From contig CM019065.1 of the NCBI GenBank assembly GCA_009667805.1, positions 17,682,952 to 17,746,951 of the forward strand: a stretch of DNA of 64,000 nt. The letters are read 5' to 3'. The notes beneath the pieces are model-generated. The model made no database searches, was not told the origin of the DNA, and worked only from the letters and a program-made list of their open reading frames with translations. Shown piece after piece: positions 35,138 to 45,181 of the stretch. This DNA comes from Leptobrachium leishanense (Eukaryota; Chordata; Amphibia; Anura; Megophryidae). The number at the start of each line of letters is the position of its first letter. Within the stretch, counting starts at the first letter, position 1. A program made the position numbers and the translations under genes.

Positions 35138-35570
35138 TGTTTTGAGGCATGTTAATACAGAGCTCTTAAGTTATTTTAGACTGGGGGAAGATTTGATGGT
35201 GTCTGGGCGGTTATTCCATAACTGCGGTGCTCTGAAGGAAAATGAGGATCGAGCAACGTTCTTCTTGTATTGTGGTATTGCAAGTAAGGTTCTGGTCCTG
35301 GATCGGAGGTTATAGGAGGAGGAAACTGCTGGGGGAAGCAGCCTATTCAGGTATGGTGGTAGTTTCCCAGAAAAGGTCTTAAACACCAGCTTGGAAAGGT
35401 GAAGGGTGCGTCTAGATTCCAGTGACGACCAGTTATAACATGTCATAATGGTGGGTCATGTAGTTACATTGTAGCACAAAGCAACAGAATGAGTTATACA
35501 ATGTAGTAAGATTATGAAGGCACATTTGCAGGGCAGCTGCATACACTACATCTCCGTATTCAATAGCCAT
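35138..35570 (-). mobile_element. LINE 3' fragment adjoining the 39-bp satellite
   Basis: The minus strand encodes YNLRSRTRTLLAIPQYK, then SFSFRAPQLWNNRPD and TIKSSPSLK before a stop, typical of the C-terminal end of CR1/L2-group polyproteins. The segment matches 515-1240, which carries a piggyBac-like insertion that this copy lacks. Confidence 0.8.
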
Positions 35571-36640
35571 GGGCCGGAAGTGATGTCATCAACTCTTAGG
35601 GCTATTTAAACGCAAATAATCGACTGTTCCTTGCCCTGGCATGGTTTCCTGGTACCAGATGTCTGTGAAAGGAAACTGGATATTTTACTTTGCTGTCCAG
35701 GATGGTTTTTATCAGTTCTTCCTGGGTTCTGTCTTGGAAAAGGAGTCTAAAGGAAAATAGAAAATGGAATTAAAACATGATTATTAGATGCAGGAACTAG
35801 GTTTTATGTGATGAACACATTTGTTAGATTGTGGCTGGACATATATTAATAGATTCCTCTCACCCTCCTGACCAGCAATGGTTGAAGCTCCAAAATCTCA
35901 CTGCCCTGGTGTAAGGGGGAAACATTCAGGACCCTCAGAGCAACACGGGTCAGGGATACGTGCAGACTGCTGGTTTTGACTCCAGATCCCAGTCCTATAA
36001 AAAAAAAAAAAGACTAGAAAAATTTATTTGGCTAAAAAATAGCGTGTTATTTCTGTAGTCCATGAACCTGTTACCAAAACCAAAACCAGTGAGCTCCACG
36101 TATCCATCCAGACCTAGTACAATGTTTTCCATGTTTGACTTTGAAGATAGAGAACAGACATTCCATTCGTTATTCTGGATTACCGGAGGATTAAATATAC
36201 AGATTGTTGAATATTCTATTTTGGTTTTCGTAATAAGGATACATTTTGAAAGCTAAAAACGTCATACTATGGTGAGGAGACTTCTTATCGAAACGCCCTA
36301 AACACCTGACGCACCCAGCTATTGACACGCCTGCTTAAACACCTCTGTTGTCTTTTGCATACGTTGCCCTTCTTCGTCAGTGCTTTCGCTGAACCTGTAC
36401 CTGCCCCACCCTTGATTTTATAGCTTTATATTTTTTTTCCGTATGTTCTATTTTTTTCTTCTGGTTATTATTATTGCAGTGTTGGACTTTTGCCGCTCTC
36501 TCTCTCGCACTATGTATACATTACCCTTATGTCACGGTTTAAACTGCATTAATGGTGTGTGCTTATGTCATGTGTACCACGTGAACACTGCTTATTTCAT
36601 GCGATGTATATGCCTAATTACCACAATAAACATATATTGT
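35571..36640. other. Unassigned DNA
   Basis: No supported gene is present. A run of A lies at 36000-36012. The frame at 36062-36256 has no recognisable domain. A short VPDVCE-like translation near 35656 was considered as a paralogous exon and rejected. Confidence 0.45.
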
Positions 36641-36660
36641 TTAACCCTTTCGCTGCTGAG

Positions 36661-37906
36661 CAGTGGCGTAACTAGAAACCTGAGGGCCCCGGTGCAAGAA
36701 TCCATGAAGGGCCCCCCCAACCCCCCCCCCCCCAAAAAAGATCCAGATTTTTACTTTTTTTTTTCCTGCAATATAAAAAAGATAGTATTGCCCCCAGCTC
36801 ACATGGACATATATATTGCCCCCAGACCACACATGGATATATTGCCCCAGCTCATGGATATACTGCCCCAACACATGGATATACTGCCCCAACACATGGA
36901 TACTGCCCCAGCACATGAATATACTGCCCCAGCACATGAATATACTGCCCCAGCACATGAATATACTGCCCCAGCACATGAATATACTGCCCCAGCACAT
37001 GAATATACTGCCCCAGCACATGGATATACTGCCCCAGCACATGTATATACTGCCCCAGCTCATGGATATACTACCCCAGCTCTGCCCCAGCTCATGGATA
37101 TACTGCCCCAGCTCATGGATATACTGCCCCAGCTCTGCCCCAGCTCATGGATATACTGCCCCAGCTCATGGATATACTGCCCCAGCTCATGGATATACTG
37201 CCCCAGCTCATGGATATACTGCCCCAGCTCTGCCCCAGCTCATGGATATACTGCCCCAGCTCATGGATATACTGCCCCAGCTCTGCCCCAGCTCATGGAT
37301 ATACTGCCCCAGCTCTGCCCCAGCTCATGGATATACTACCCCAGCTCTGCCCCAGCTCATGGATATATTGCCCCAGCTCTGCCCCAGCTCATGGATATAC
37401 TGCCCCAGCTCATGGATATACTGCCCCAGCTCTGCCCCAGCTCATGGATATACTGCCCCAGCTCATGGATATACTGCCCCAGCTCATGGATATACTGCCC
37501 CAGCTCATGGATATACTGCCCCCAGCTCATGGATATACTGCCCCAGCTCATGAATATACTGCCCCAGCTCATGGATATACTCACCTCCTCTGCTGCCGCC
37601 GTTGTTCCTCTGAGGTGAGCGGCCGCTGAAAGCATGCAGCCTGGCCGCTCACCGGAAACCACCTGACCAGCGCAGCCGAGTTCTCGCGAGATCTCGTGCG
37701 CTGGTCAGCTAGTTCCCATCCCACGCGAGCGGCCAAGCTGCAAGCCAGCGGGCCGCTCGCAGGGAGGGGAACAGCCAGCGGCGCTGCTCCCAGATTCCGT
37801 CGTTTTTTCCTGGAATCTGGCGGTGGCGCTGGGTCCCCCTCCAGTGGTGGAATGCCAGGGCCCGGTCGCAACCGCGACCGCTGCGACCCTGGTACTTCCG
37901 CCACTG
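36661..37906. mobile_element. hAT-3, non-autonomous, 1246 bp
   Basis: The ends CAGTGGCG and CGCCACTG are flanked by CTGCTGAG at 36653-36660 and 37907-37914, a perfect 8-bp duplication. The left end (CAGTGGCGTAACTAG) is similar to but distinct from hAT-1. The interior is a minisatellite followed by a GC-rich block. Confidence 0.92.
36780..37590. repeat. Minisatellite inside hAT-3
   Basis: Units of 20-21 bp, CCAGCTCATGGATATACTGC and variants (CAGCACATGAAT), with interspersed extra CAGCTCTGCC words, repeat about 36 times. Long frames on both strands are artefacts. The core is shared with hAT-1. Confidence 0.95.
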
Positions 37907-38310
37907 CTGCTGAGCCATTTCACCCGTGTGTGACTGCTGAGCTCGTTTTTACGGCTTTCGCTCATCATGTTTAAACGCGGTTTGAAGCCACGTTTTATTA
38001 TATGACCCAGACATATTATATATCGTTCTTTCTGACAGACTCTGCAGATTCATAATACATCATTTTTCTATGTATACGTCATGACCTGTCTGAATATTAT
38101 AACAAAAAAATGCAATACAATTTGAGTTTTTAATCATCTACAGCGTGTAAAATCCCCCCCCCCACATTTTATCATCTGAGCCTTCGCGGTAAAAAACGCG
38201 GAAGACAGAGAGGGGAGTATAGGGAGGGAGGTGCATAGTACGTCTGGCGGTCGTTAAGGGGTTTTCCACCCAGGATGTACCACGTACGTCAGCGGTCAGG
38301 AAGGGGTTAA

Positions 38311-39320
38311 GTCTCAGCCTGGTTCTTACACCTCTTGCTTTTATTGGATTTAGTGTCACGTTACTCCGCAATAACTAACAAACTGATCCGTATACGCAGC
38401 TATCCTACTCTTCCAATCCTTGAGATGTCGGCACAGTGACCTATTACCCAAACCCAGAGGAGACACCTTAGAGGAGCATATACACACAGGTTTAGTAGTA
38501 AAGGTGAACGTAGACCTCAGTCTTGAACCAGAAAAACAGAGGAAATAACACGAATATCCAGGAAGGGTTAATAACAATATATCACCGGAATATCAGGGTT
38601 AGTAATGGAGAGTATTGCGTCAGCCATTTGCCAGGGCCATATGCCAGAATGTGTGTCAACTGTGTGCCAGGGTCGGTACTCAGATCCGCTAGTCAGAAGG
38701 GAGGTCAAAGGGTTAAATGCCAGAAGGGTAGTTGGACAAGCAATGGTAATACACAATAATGAAAATATGGATGAGCAGTGAGAGGATGTGAAAACCACGT
38801 CAGGGCAACGAGCCTGTTTTGGCCTACTGGTTTTAAAGCTGGCGGGCGCCGCATCATCAAGCTGCACCACGCCCCCCGGCTGCACCATGTGATCGTGGCC
38901 AGACCCTTCATCACTCGGCGGTCGGCCTGTGAGCCTTGTGGAAGAGGCTGCTGGTCACTGAGCACCACAAATGCCGTGGGACGTGACATTTAGGTATTTT
39001 TTTTCATCTGCTGTGACGGTGCTCAAAACAGGTAGTCACTTGTAACAAGGAATATGTGCATGTGGTCACACTGCAAGCATGTATAGATACAACAAGCAGA
39101 TGTAGGGCTTCATATATGTGCATTATTTAAGCATAATTTGAAGCTAAGTCTCAAAACAACAGAGGGGGAATGCATGCACATAGACCTACCAATTTACAGA
39201 TGCATAATAATGTATTATACCAACTAGGAGATGCTCAGAAATAGTAGAGACAGTGTCGTGTTTCTTCAAAAGGTGCACTAGTGATACCGGTGTTTAATAC
39301 AGGAGATGAGCATCAAAAAC
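38311..39320. other. Unassigned DNA
   Basis: Open frames at 38523-38993 show no domain. A GC-rich patch at 38830-38960 may belong to another old element, but no ends were found. Confidence 0.4.
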
Positions 39321-39329
39321 AAAGGTCTC

Positions 39330-39715
39330 TGGCGTGGAACCCTTCTTCAGTGCAATGCCCACAAACAACCTCAGAAGAATCCTGCGAATCCTCTGGCCCA
39401 AAACCCATCAGCAACCAACAACTCCTCATTCAGTATAGACAATAATGTATGGAGACTAACATCCCAAGAAGACGATGGAGATGATTGGGCATGTCATCAG
39501 GAAAGAGCATGGGATCACCAGAACTGCCCTTCATTGGACACCAGAAGGAAAACGCAAGAGAGGAAGACCAAAGAGCACCTGGCATCGAATGGTGGACAGA
39601 GAACTCAAGACTAAGGGTACAATACAAAAGCTGGCCTAGAACGAACAGGCGTGGCAAACCTTTGTTGCTGCCCTACATCCCAATAGGCATAATGGGCAAT
39701 AAGTGTAAGTAAGCT
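39330..39715 (+). mobile_element. LINE reverse-transcriptase C-terminal relic
   Basis: With frame changes the sequence reads a WRWIGHV-like segment followed by ALHWTPEGKRKRGRPKSTW and HRMVDRELKTKG. This is the usual C-terminal region of endonuclease/reverse-transcriptase LINEs (the type often mis-annotated as craniofacial development protein 2-like). It is frameshifted and 5'-truncated. Confidence 0.65.
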
Positions 39716-40470
39716 GATCTGCAGCCCAAAATTAATTTCCACTGGTTTCGGACAGTGTTTTTTTTGGAAAATCACTTTGTAATGAAGGGGTTAAGTATCC
39801 ATAGGTTTGTAAGTTCGCATAAGAGGAAGAGCTACAACTTTTACCGGCAAACGGATGAGAAGTTTCTGCATTTTCCTGATGGAGAGACCAGCAGTATCCT
39901 CCCATCATGTTTACATCCCAACGGCTTTGATATGGTTTTTTACATCTTTTTAAAAACGCTCACCTTGCTCTTCACTAACTGATCCAAGATTTTCAGGAAA
40001 TTAAATTCAGGTGTGAAAGTCCCAGCATCCTTCTCTTTTGAGTTCCTCATTGTCTTGATCTGATTTGAAAAGTGTTTGATTTAAGTAAATTGTTAAGTAC
40101 CTAGAGGCTTTCTTTAAATTTTTACTCTTACACCACTTACAGTATGTATCGGAAATGTTTGTTTTGTGAGAAAACACAGTACGTCCCATGACAATTTAAT
40201 GGTCCTTTTCGAATTCAGCATGCAAAAAAACATACAGGAGAGCCAAAATTATGAAAAGGTTTTTTTTTATGGTCGGCCTGAGTTATAAAACCAGTTCAGT
40301 GATGTGCATGAGATGAGTATTTTACAGTAATAAAACGGTGACGACAAAGAGCATAGAATAATATTCCAGACAAGCGTCATGAAGACTCTTATAGTGCAAA
40401 GGTTTCCAGTACATTCAAACTCTGTTACTTTGCAGACACCTAAAGTCCATAAAAAGGTGAAATACCAGTG
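39716..40470. other. Unassigned AT-rich DNA
   Basis: No supported feature is seen. The frame at 39755-39982 has no recognisable domain. Confidence 0.45.
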
Positions 40471-40474
40471 GGTG

Positions 40475-41160
40475 TATGGTGTAAGATTAACCGCACTTCG
40501 CGCTTTAACCGCAAGATTACCCGGGTAATCCTGACATTACACAAAACCGCTGGGTAAAGCTGCAAAAGAATGAAAAATTTGGACTTTAGCCAGGTAATCT
40601 TAGTCTGGAAGAGCTGGAAAAAAAAATCACACTTTACCCGGATGATCCGCAGATTATCCAACCTTGTGTGGTTAAAACCAAATTTTGTTATTGTTCAGAT
40701 AAAAGTCTGAAACTTCGCCCGGGTAATCCGAGGACTATCAGCAGCTTCACTCGGGTAATCCGAGGACTATCAGCAGCTTCGCCTGGGTAATCCGAGGACT
40801 AGCAGCAGCTTCGCCCGGGTAATCCGAGGACTATCAGCAGCTTTGCCTGGGTAATCCGAGGACTAGCAGCAGCTTCACCCGGGTAATCCGAGGACTATTC
40901 GCAGCTTCACCCGGGTAATCCGAGGACTATTCGCAGCTTCACCCGGGTAATCCGAGGACTGATAGTCCTTGGATTACCCAAGTGAAGCTGCGAATAGACC
41001 TCGGATTACCCGGGTGAAGCTGCAGATAGCAGCTTCACCCAGGTAATCTGAGGACTATCCGCAGCTTCACCTGGGTAATCCGAGGACTATCCTCAGCTTC
41101 ACCTGGGTAATCTGAGGACTATCCGCAGCTTCACCTGGGTATTCTGCAGAGCATCCAACC
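40475..41160. repeat. 32-33-bp minisatellite in a GGGTAATCC-rich element
   Basis: At least a dozen units of CCCGGGTAATCCGAGGACTA plus AGCAGCTTCA lie at 40705-41150. Near 40955-41010 two units are inverted, making a local palindrome. The flank ATTAACCGCACTTCG at 40485 recurs near 45035, so this belongs to the same family as the foldback at 44320-45058. Confidence 0.85.
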
Positions 41161-41369
41161 CCGCTTGTGTAAAAGGGAATTTTGCTATTATCTATGGATA
41201 TTATCAATGAAAATTACAAACATTAAAATGTATTGCGGATATAATGAATACAGAGTAACAGGATATGGTTCTTCTATTAATGCAAAAGAGTTACATGATC
41301 TTTATTACGTGTCATATATGCTTATATATCATTTATAAAACATAATGACCATGGTCAGGTTATGTCACG

Positions 41370-42005
41370 ACAACTACGCGCACTACGAAAGGCGCAGGGT
41401 TAAGCAACTCACTATCCGTCTATCCTAGACCCAAATGACTACGCAGACAACAATCCCCCGCGCGCACGTGCCTAACTATCCCGACAAAGTGTGAGGAAGT
41501 GGTCCCAGGATAGCAATGTCGTACCAGTCTTCTCTCAACCTGGGGTAGCAACTGCGTTTCCCACAATCCTTACTCCCACTTTCTTACTCTATTCGTTATG
41601 CTCCTCTCCTCCTGTTTCCAACCCCAACCCTCCTAGATTGTGAGTTCCTACGGGAATAGGGCCTCATCTCCTCCTGTACTGTTTGTCAAATGTTGTTCAA
41701 TGTATTGTAACCCTGTCTATACTGTGCCTATTGTACAGCGCTGCGGAATATGCTGGCGCTTTATAAATAAAGAATAATAATAATAAATGCTGCCACCAGT
41801 TCTCATGAACACTATGCGCGCCGCACCGAAAGAACCAGAGTTAAGCAATTCACTGTCTATCCTAGACCCAAATAATGACTACACGGACAACAATCCCCAC
41901 GCACTTACCTCACCATCCCCAGCGACCGCAACTCACAATTTAGTAGATACCGAGCTTAAAACCAAAATCAATAATCCAGTCCCTTCAGTTAGCGTGGATT
42001 GAATC
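41370..42005. repeat. Direct repeat pair flanking a LINE tail
   Basis: About 100 bp at 41375-41460 (GTCTATCCTAGACCCAAATG) returns at 41807-41905 with small changes. Between them lies the L2-like tail 41580-41787. The repeat could be part of an LTR or an older tandem unit. Confidence 0.55.
41580..41787 (+). mobile_element. L2-like LINE 3' tail
   Basis: The tail matches the copies at 8153, 44552 and 59240: GTGAGTTCCTACGGGAATAG, then GCGCTTTATAAATAAAGAAT and AAT repeats. Confidence 0.82.
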
Positions 42006-42712
42006 AGTCAGAGCAGAACTTAAGTTGTATTTATTATGATAACCAAAATTATATATATCACAGTGCATTTAGGGTTACAGAAAAAATATGGATATAATAT
42101 TCATTAATTACACACAAACAGCAAATAAAAGAAACATGATTAAAACCACAGACCCTTACTCATGTCAGTAAACTAACAGGAGCATCCATGTACCCCTGGG
42201 GCTGGAGATTTGAAGACTGGCACAGTTTCTCACGTTCTTAGGTGACCCCACAGAAACAAGCCCTGAGCCCATGCTTGGCTCAGGTATTTATAGGCTGCCT
42301 TGTCCCTCTGGAGGACAGCCCCTATTTTCTACCACCGTGCACTACATTTCCCAGACTTCCCTTTACCTGGGCACGCTCAGTGCTCTTAGCCGTTAACTTG
42401 ATTCCCAAAGTTTGTCTCCAGTGATCAAAGGAGATGATTGCTTCTTTGAAATGAATGACCAAGTATACCTTGGTGCCGCAGTGTCTGCAGCCAGGACTCC
42501 AAGGTGTGAACAGAGGATACGGGACTTTTCAGTGCCCCAAATGGGTTATTTCCACCCTGGCCCTGTATCAAAAGAAATCCCATTTTGCAGCCACGTGTTA
42601 TATCCCTCCCAGGGGCAAGAAGATAACCACTTAATTACTTTCTAGCACCTACTCAGAGCTGAGGTTTTCACCAGGCAGCTGTGGAAAATGGACACTTCGG
42701 CTATATCTTTAT
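42006..42712. other. Unassigned, LTR-like composition
   Basis: No gene is seen. The stretch could be part of an old LTR on the minus strand (TATAAATACCTGAGCC on that strand), but no terminal pair or target duplication was found. Confidence 0.35.
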
Positions 42713-43578
42713 CCTGGAGGGATCAGCCAAATGACAAATGATTTAGGTAAACTAAAAAAATGGTCGGAGTTGTGGCAATTGAGTTTTAATGTGGATAAGT
42801 GCAAGATAATGCACCTGGGACGTAAAAACCCAAGGGCTGAATATAGAATATTTGATACAGTCCTAACCTCAACATCTGAGGAAAGGGATTTAGGGATCAT
42901 TATTTCAGAGGATCTAAGGGTAAGTAGTCAATGTAATAGAGCAGCAGGAAATGCTAGCAGAATGCTTGGTTGTGTAGGGAGAGGTATTAGCAGTAGGAAA
43001 AGGGAAGTGCTCATGCCACTGTACAGAGCACTGGTGAGACCTCACTTGGAGTACTGTGTGCAGTACTGGAGACCGTATCTCCAGAAGGATATAGACCTCT
43101 TAGAGAGAGTTCAGAGAAGGGCTACTAAAATGGTGTACGGCTTGAAGGAGAAAAGTTACCAGGAAAGGCTTAATGATCTTAACATGTACAGCTTGGAAAA
43201 AAGACGAGACAGAGGAGATATGATAGAAACATTTAAATACGTAAAGGGAATCCACAAGGTAGAGGAAGGGGGTATTTTAAAAGGAAACAAAATAGCAAAA
43301 CAAGAGGACATAGTCTTAGATTAGAGGGGCAAAGGTTTAAAAGTAACATCAGGAAGCATTATTTTACTGAGCGGGTGGTGGATACATGGAACAGTCTTCC
43401 AGTAGAAGGTAGAGGCCAAAACAGTAATTGAATTTAAGCAGGCATGGGATAGGCATAAGGCTATCCTAAACAAAAGATAAATCCAGGTAAAGTATCCATG
43501 TAATTGGGCAGACTAGATGGGCCGAAAGGTTCTTATCTGCCGACATTTTTCTATGTTTCTATGTTTCTATGTTTCTAT
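42713..43578 (+). mobile_element. CR1-type LINE 3' end (copy 3)
   Basis: The frame to 43324 encodes the same reverse-transcriptase end as copy 2, frameshifted near 43270 by a small deletion; the rest continues in another frame. It ends in CTATGTTTCTATG repeats. The left limit CCTGGAGGGATCAGCC is the same as that of copy 2. Confidence 0.88.
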
Positions 43579-43622
43579 ATAAATAGCCATAGATAGATAT
43601 ATATATATATATATGTATATAC

Positions 43623-44100
43623 TGTGAGCTGGGAAACAGGTAGCGGGTGCAATTGCTCTCTGGGGTGAGCACTCTTGAAAGGTTCAAAGACCAGACCAGT
43701 GACTTTTCTTCAAACGGGGGTACATTTATTGCAGCAACCCACAGGTTATACACCACGCTGTATATTGCTCAAAATAAACAGTTCAAAAGCAAAGAAAATT
43801 CCTAGCCGTGTCCCGGCACTAACTAAACATACAATAGCCCTGACTAACAACCTTTGCAAACCTAGTGTTTGTCAGGCTTCAGCAAACTAGCATGACCAAC
43901 CTTGTGCTCCAGCAGATAGAGACCGTCTGCTCCCCACACTCCAGAGCGATGTCTGTTTGCCTCACCTGCACTAAATTGCCACTGAGGCAAAGTGCAAAAC
44001 CAGGTGCTTAGAGGTTCCGGAAGGTGTAAGAGAGAAATCTGGGTGACACATAAACCCCGGACAGGACCTTTCCTTGCTCTCTACATGACGCCCTGTTACA
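43623..44100. mobile_element. Possible solo LTR, 478 bp
   Basis: It begins TGTGAGCTGGG and ends CCTGTTACA, with ATAC on both sides (43619-43622, 44101-44104). Flanks are ATAC/TATA microsatellite, so the 4-bp duplication is weak evidence. No coding content. Confidence 0.42.
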
Positions 44101-44319
44101 ATACATAGATATATATATATAGATATACAGATAGATACTTATATATATATATATTCCGATAGATATACAGATCTAATCTGTCACAGGTTACTCTTTATGT
44201 AATATCTTTATCTTCATAAATTAATTTTCAGACAATTAACGCACAGAGTTACATGACAGTTATTTAGTGGGTATGTGACTGGATACAATTTGGTTAAAAA
44301 CAAAAACCACTATTTTTTT

Positions 44320-45058
44320 AAAGGTTTGCAGCTTTATCCGGGTAATCCTTGGAATTCAGTGAACTGTAACCCGCTGAAAACCCAAGAAAAGCCCAGAGGC
44401 GTTCGGACTTTATCCGGGTAATCTGCAAAGTATCCAGAGGCCTCTGGGTTCTCCGGTTTTCTGTTGTGTTTTACCGGGGTAAAAAACGCACATTACCCTA
44501 GTGTTGCTGGATAAAGTGCGATGTGCAATGAAACATCGAACTTTATCGACGTCAGACTTTCCCCTAAATTTCTCTTCCTTCGACGCTCCCTTAAAACATT
44601 CCTATTTAGGGAAGCCTACCACCCAACTCACTGACGCAACCATCAATCACTCTCACCTTACAGTCCTCTCCTCCTGTTTCCAACCCCAACCCTCCCAGAT
44701 TGTGAGTTCCTACGGGAATAGGGCCCTCATCTCCTCCTGTACTGTTTGTCAAATGTTGTTCAATGTATTGTAACCCTGTCTATACTTTGCCTATTGTACA
44801 GCGCTGCGGAAAATGCTGGCGCTTTATAAATAAAGAATAATAATAATAGCCGGGTAAAATGCAAAGTATCCAATGTTTCATTGCACATCACACTAGGGTA
44901 ATGTGCATTTTACCTGGGTAAAACAGCAGAAAACCGGAGAACCCAGATAAAGTCCGAAATTTCATTTCACTTCGGACTTTTGCTAATGACGCCTCGGTAA
45001 TGTCAGGATAACCCGGGTAATACTAAGATTAACCACACTTCGGACTTTAACCGTAACA
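44320..45058. repeat. Foldback element interrupted by a LINE tail
   Basis: The left arm at 44425-44536 (GGGTTCTCCGGTTTTCTG, CACATTACCCTAGTG) is complementary to the right arm at 44870-44960 (CAGAAAACCGGAGAACCC, CACTAGGGTAATGTG). The L2-like tail 44552-44848 sits in the loop. GGGTAATCC words link it to the minisatellite at 40475. Confidence 0.8.
44552..44848 (+). mobile_element. L2-like LINE 3' tail inside the foldback
   Basis: Starting at GTCAGACTTTCCCC, this is the same tail as at 59452-59755 and ends in AATAATAATA. It is 5'-truncated inside the RFLSPNFSS-type coding segment. Confidence 0.85.
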
Positions 45059-45181
45059 TATATATATATATATCAGATTAATATGCACTGCTCCTTGGAG
45101 TGCACAACACTGCACACAAATATACCCCGGCATTCCCACACATAAACAATTCTGCACAAAAATACACTCCATTCACACACA

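Larger units (their letters stand above)
36645..38306. mobile_element. piggyBac-like element containing hAT-3
   Basis: TTAA at 36641-36644 and 38307-38310 flank CCCTTTCGCTGCTGAG on the left and GCGGTCAGGAAGGGG on the right, an imperfect inverted pair. Without hAT-3 and its duplicated target the element is about 408 bp. The right part (37915-38306) is non-coding. Confidence 0.68.

Noticed and set aside
28740..35315. Frames of repeated MLHVYRCILYIVT / VTCLQAHSVYSHY
   Set aside because: These are products of the 39-bp satellite, which is divisible by three; frame changes follow the two-base deletion variant.
35640..35760. Possible extra copy of the stem exon (VPDVCE-like translation near 35656)
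   Set aside because: It needs a frameshift, has no acceptor or donor in the right phase and only a few residues match PPDVC.
36443..37662. 391-residue and overlapping frames with repeated MDILPQL / WIYCPSS on both strands
   Set aside because: They translate the minisatellite within hAT-3, and different frames of the same DNA are equally open.
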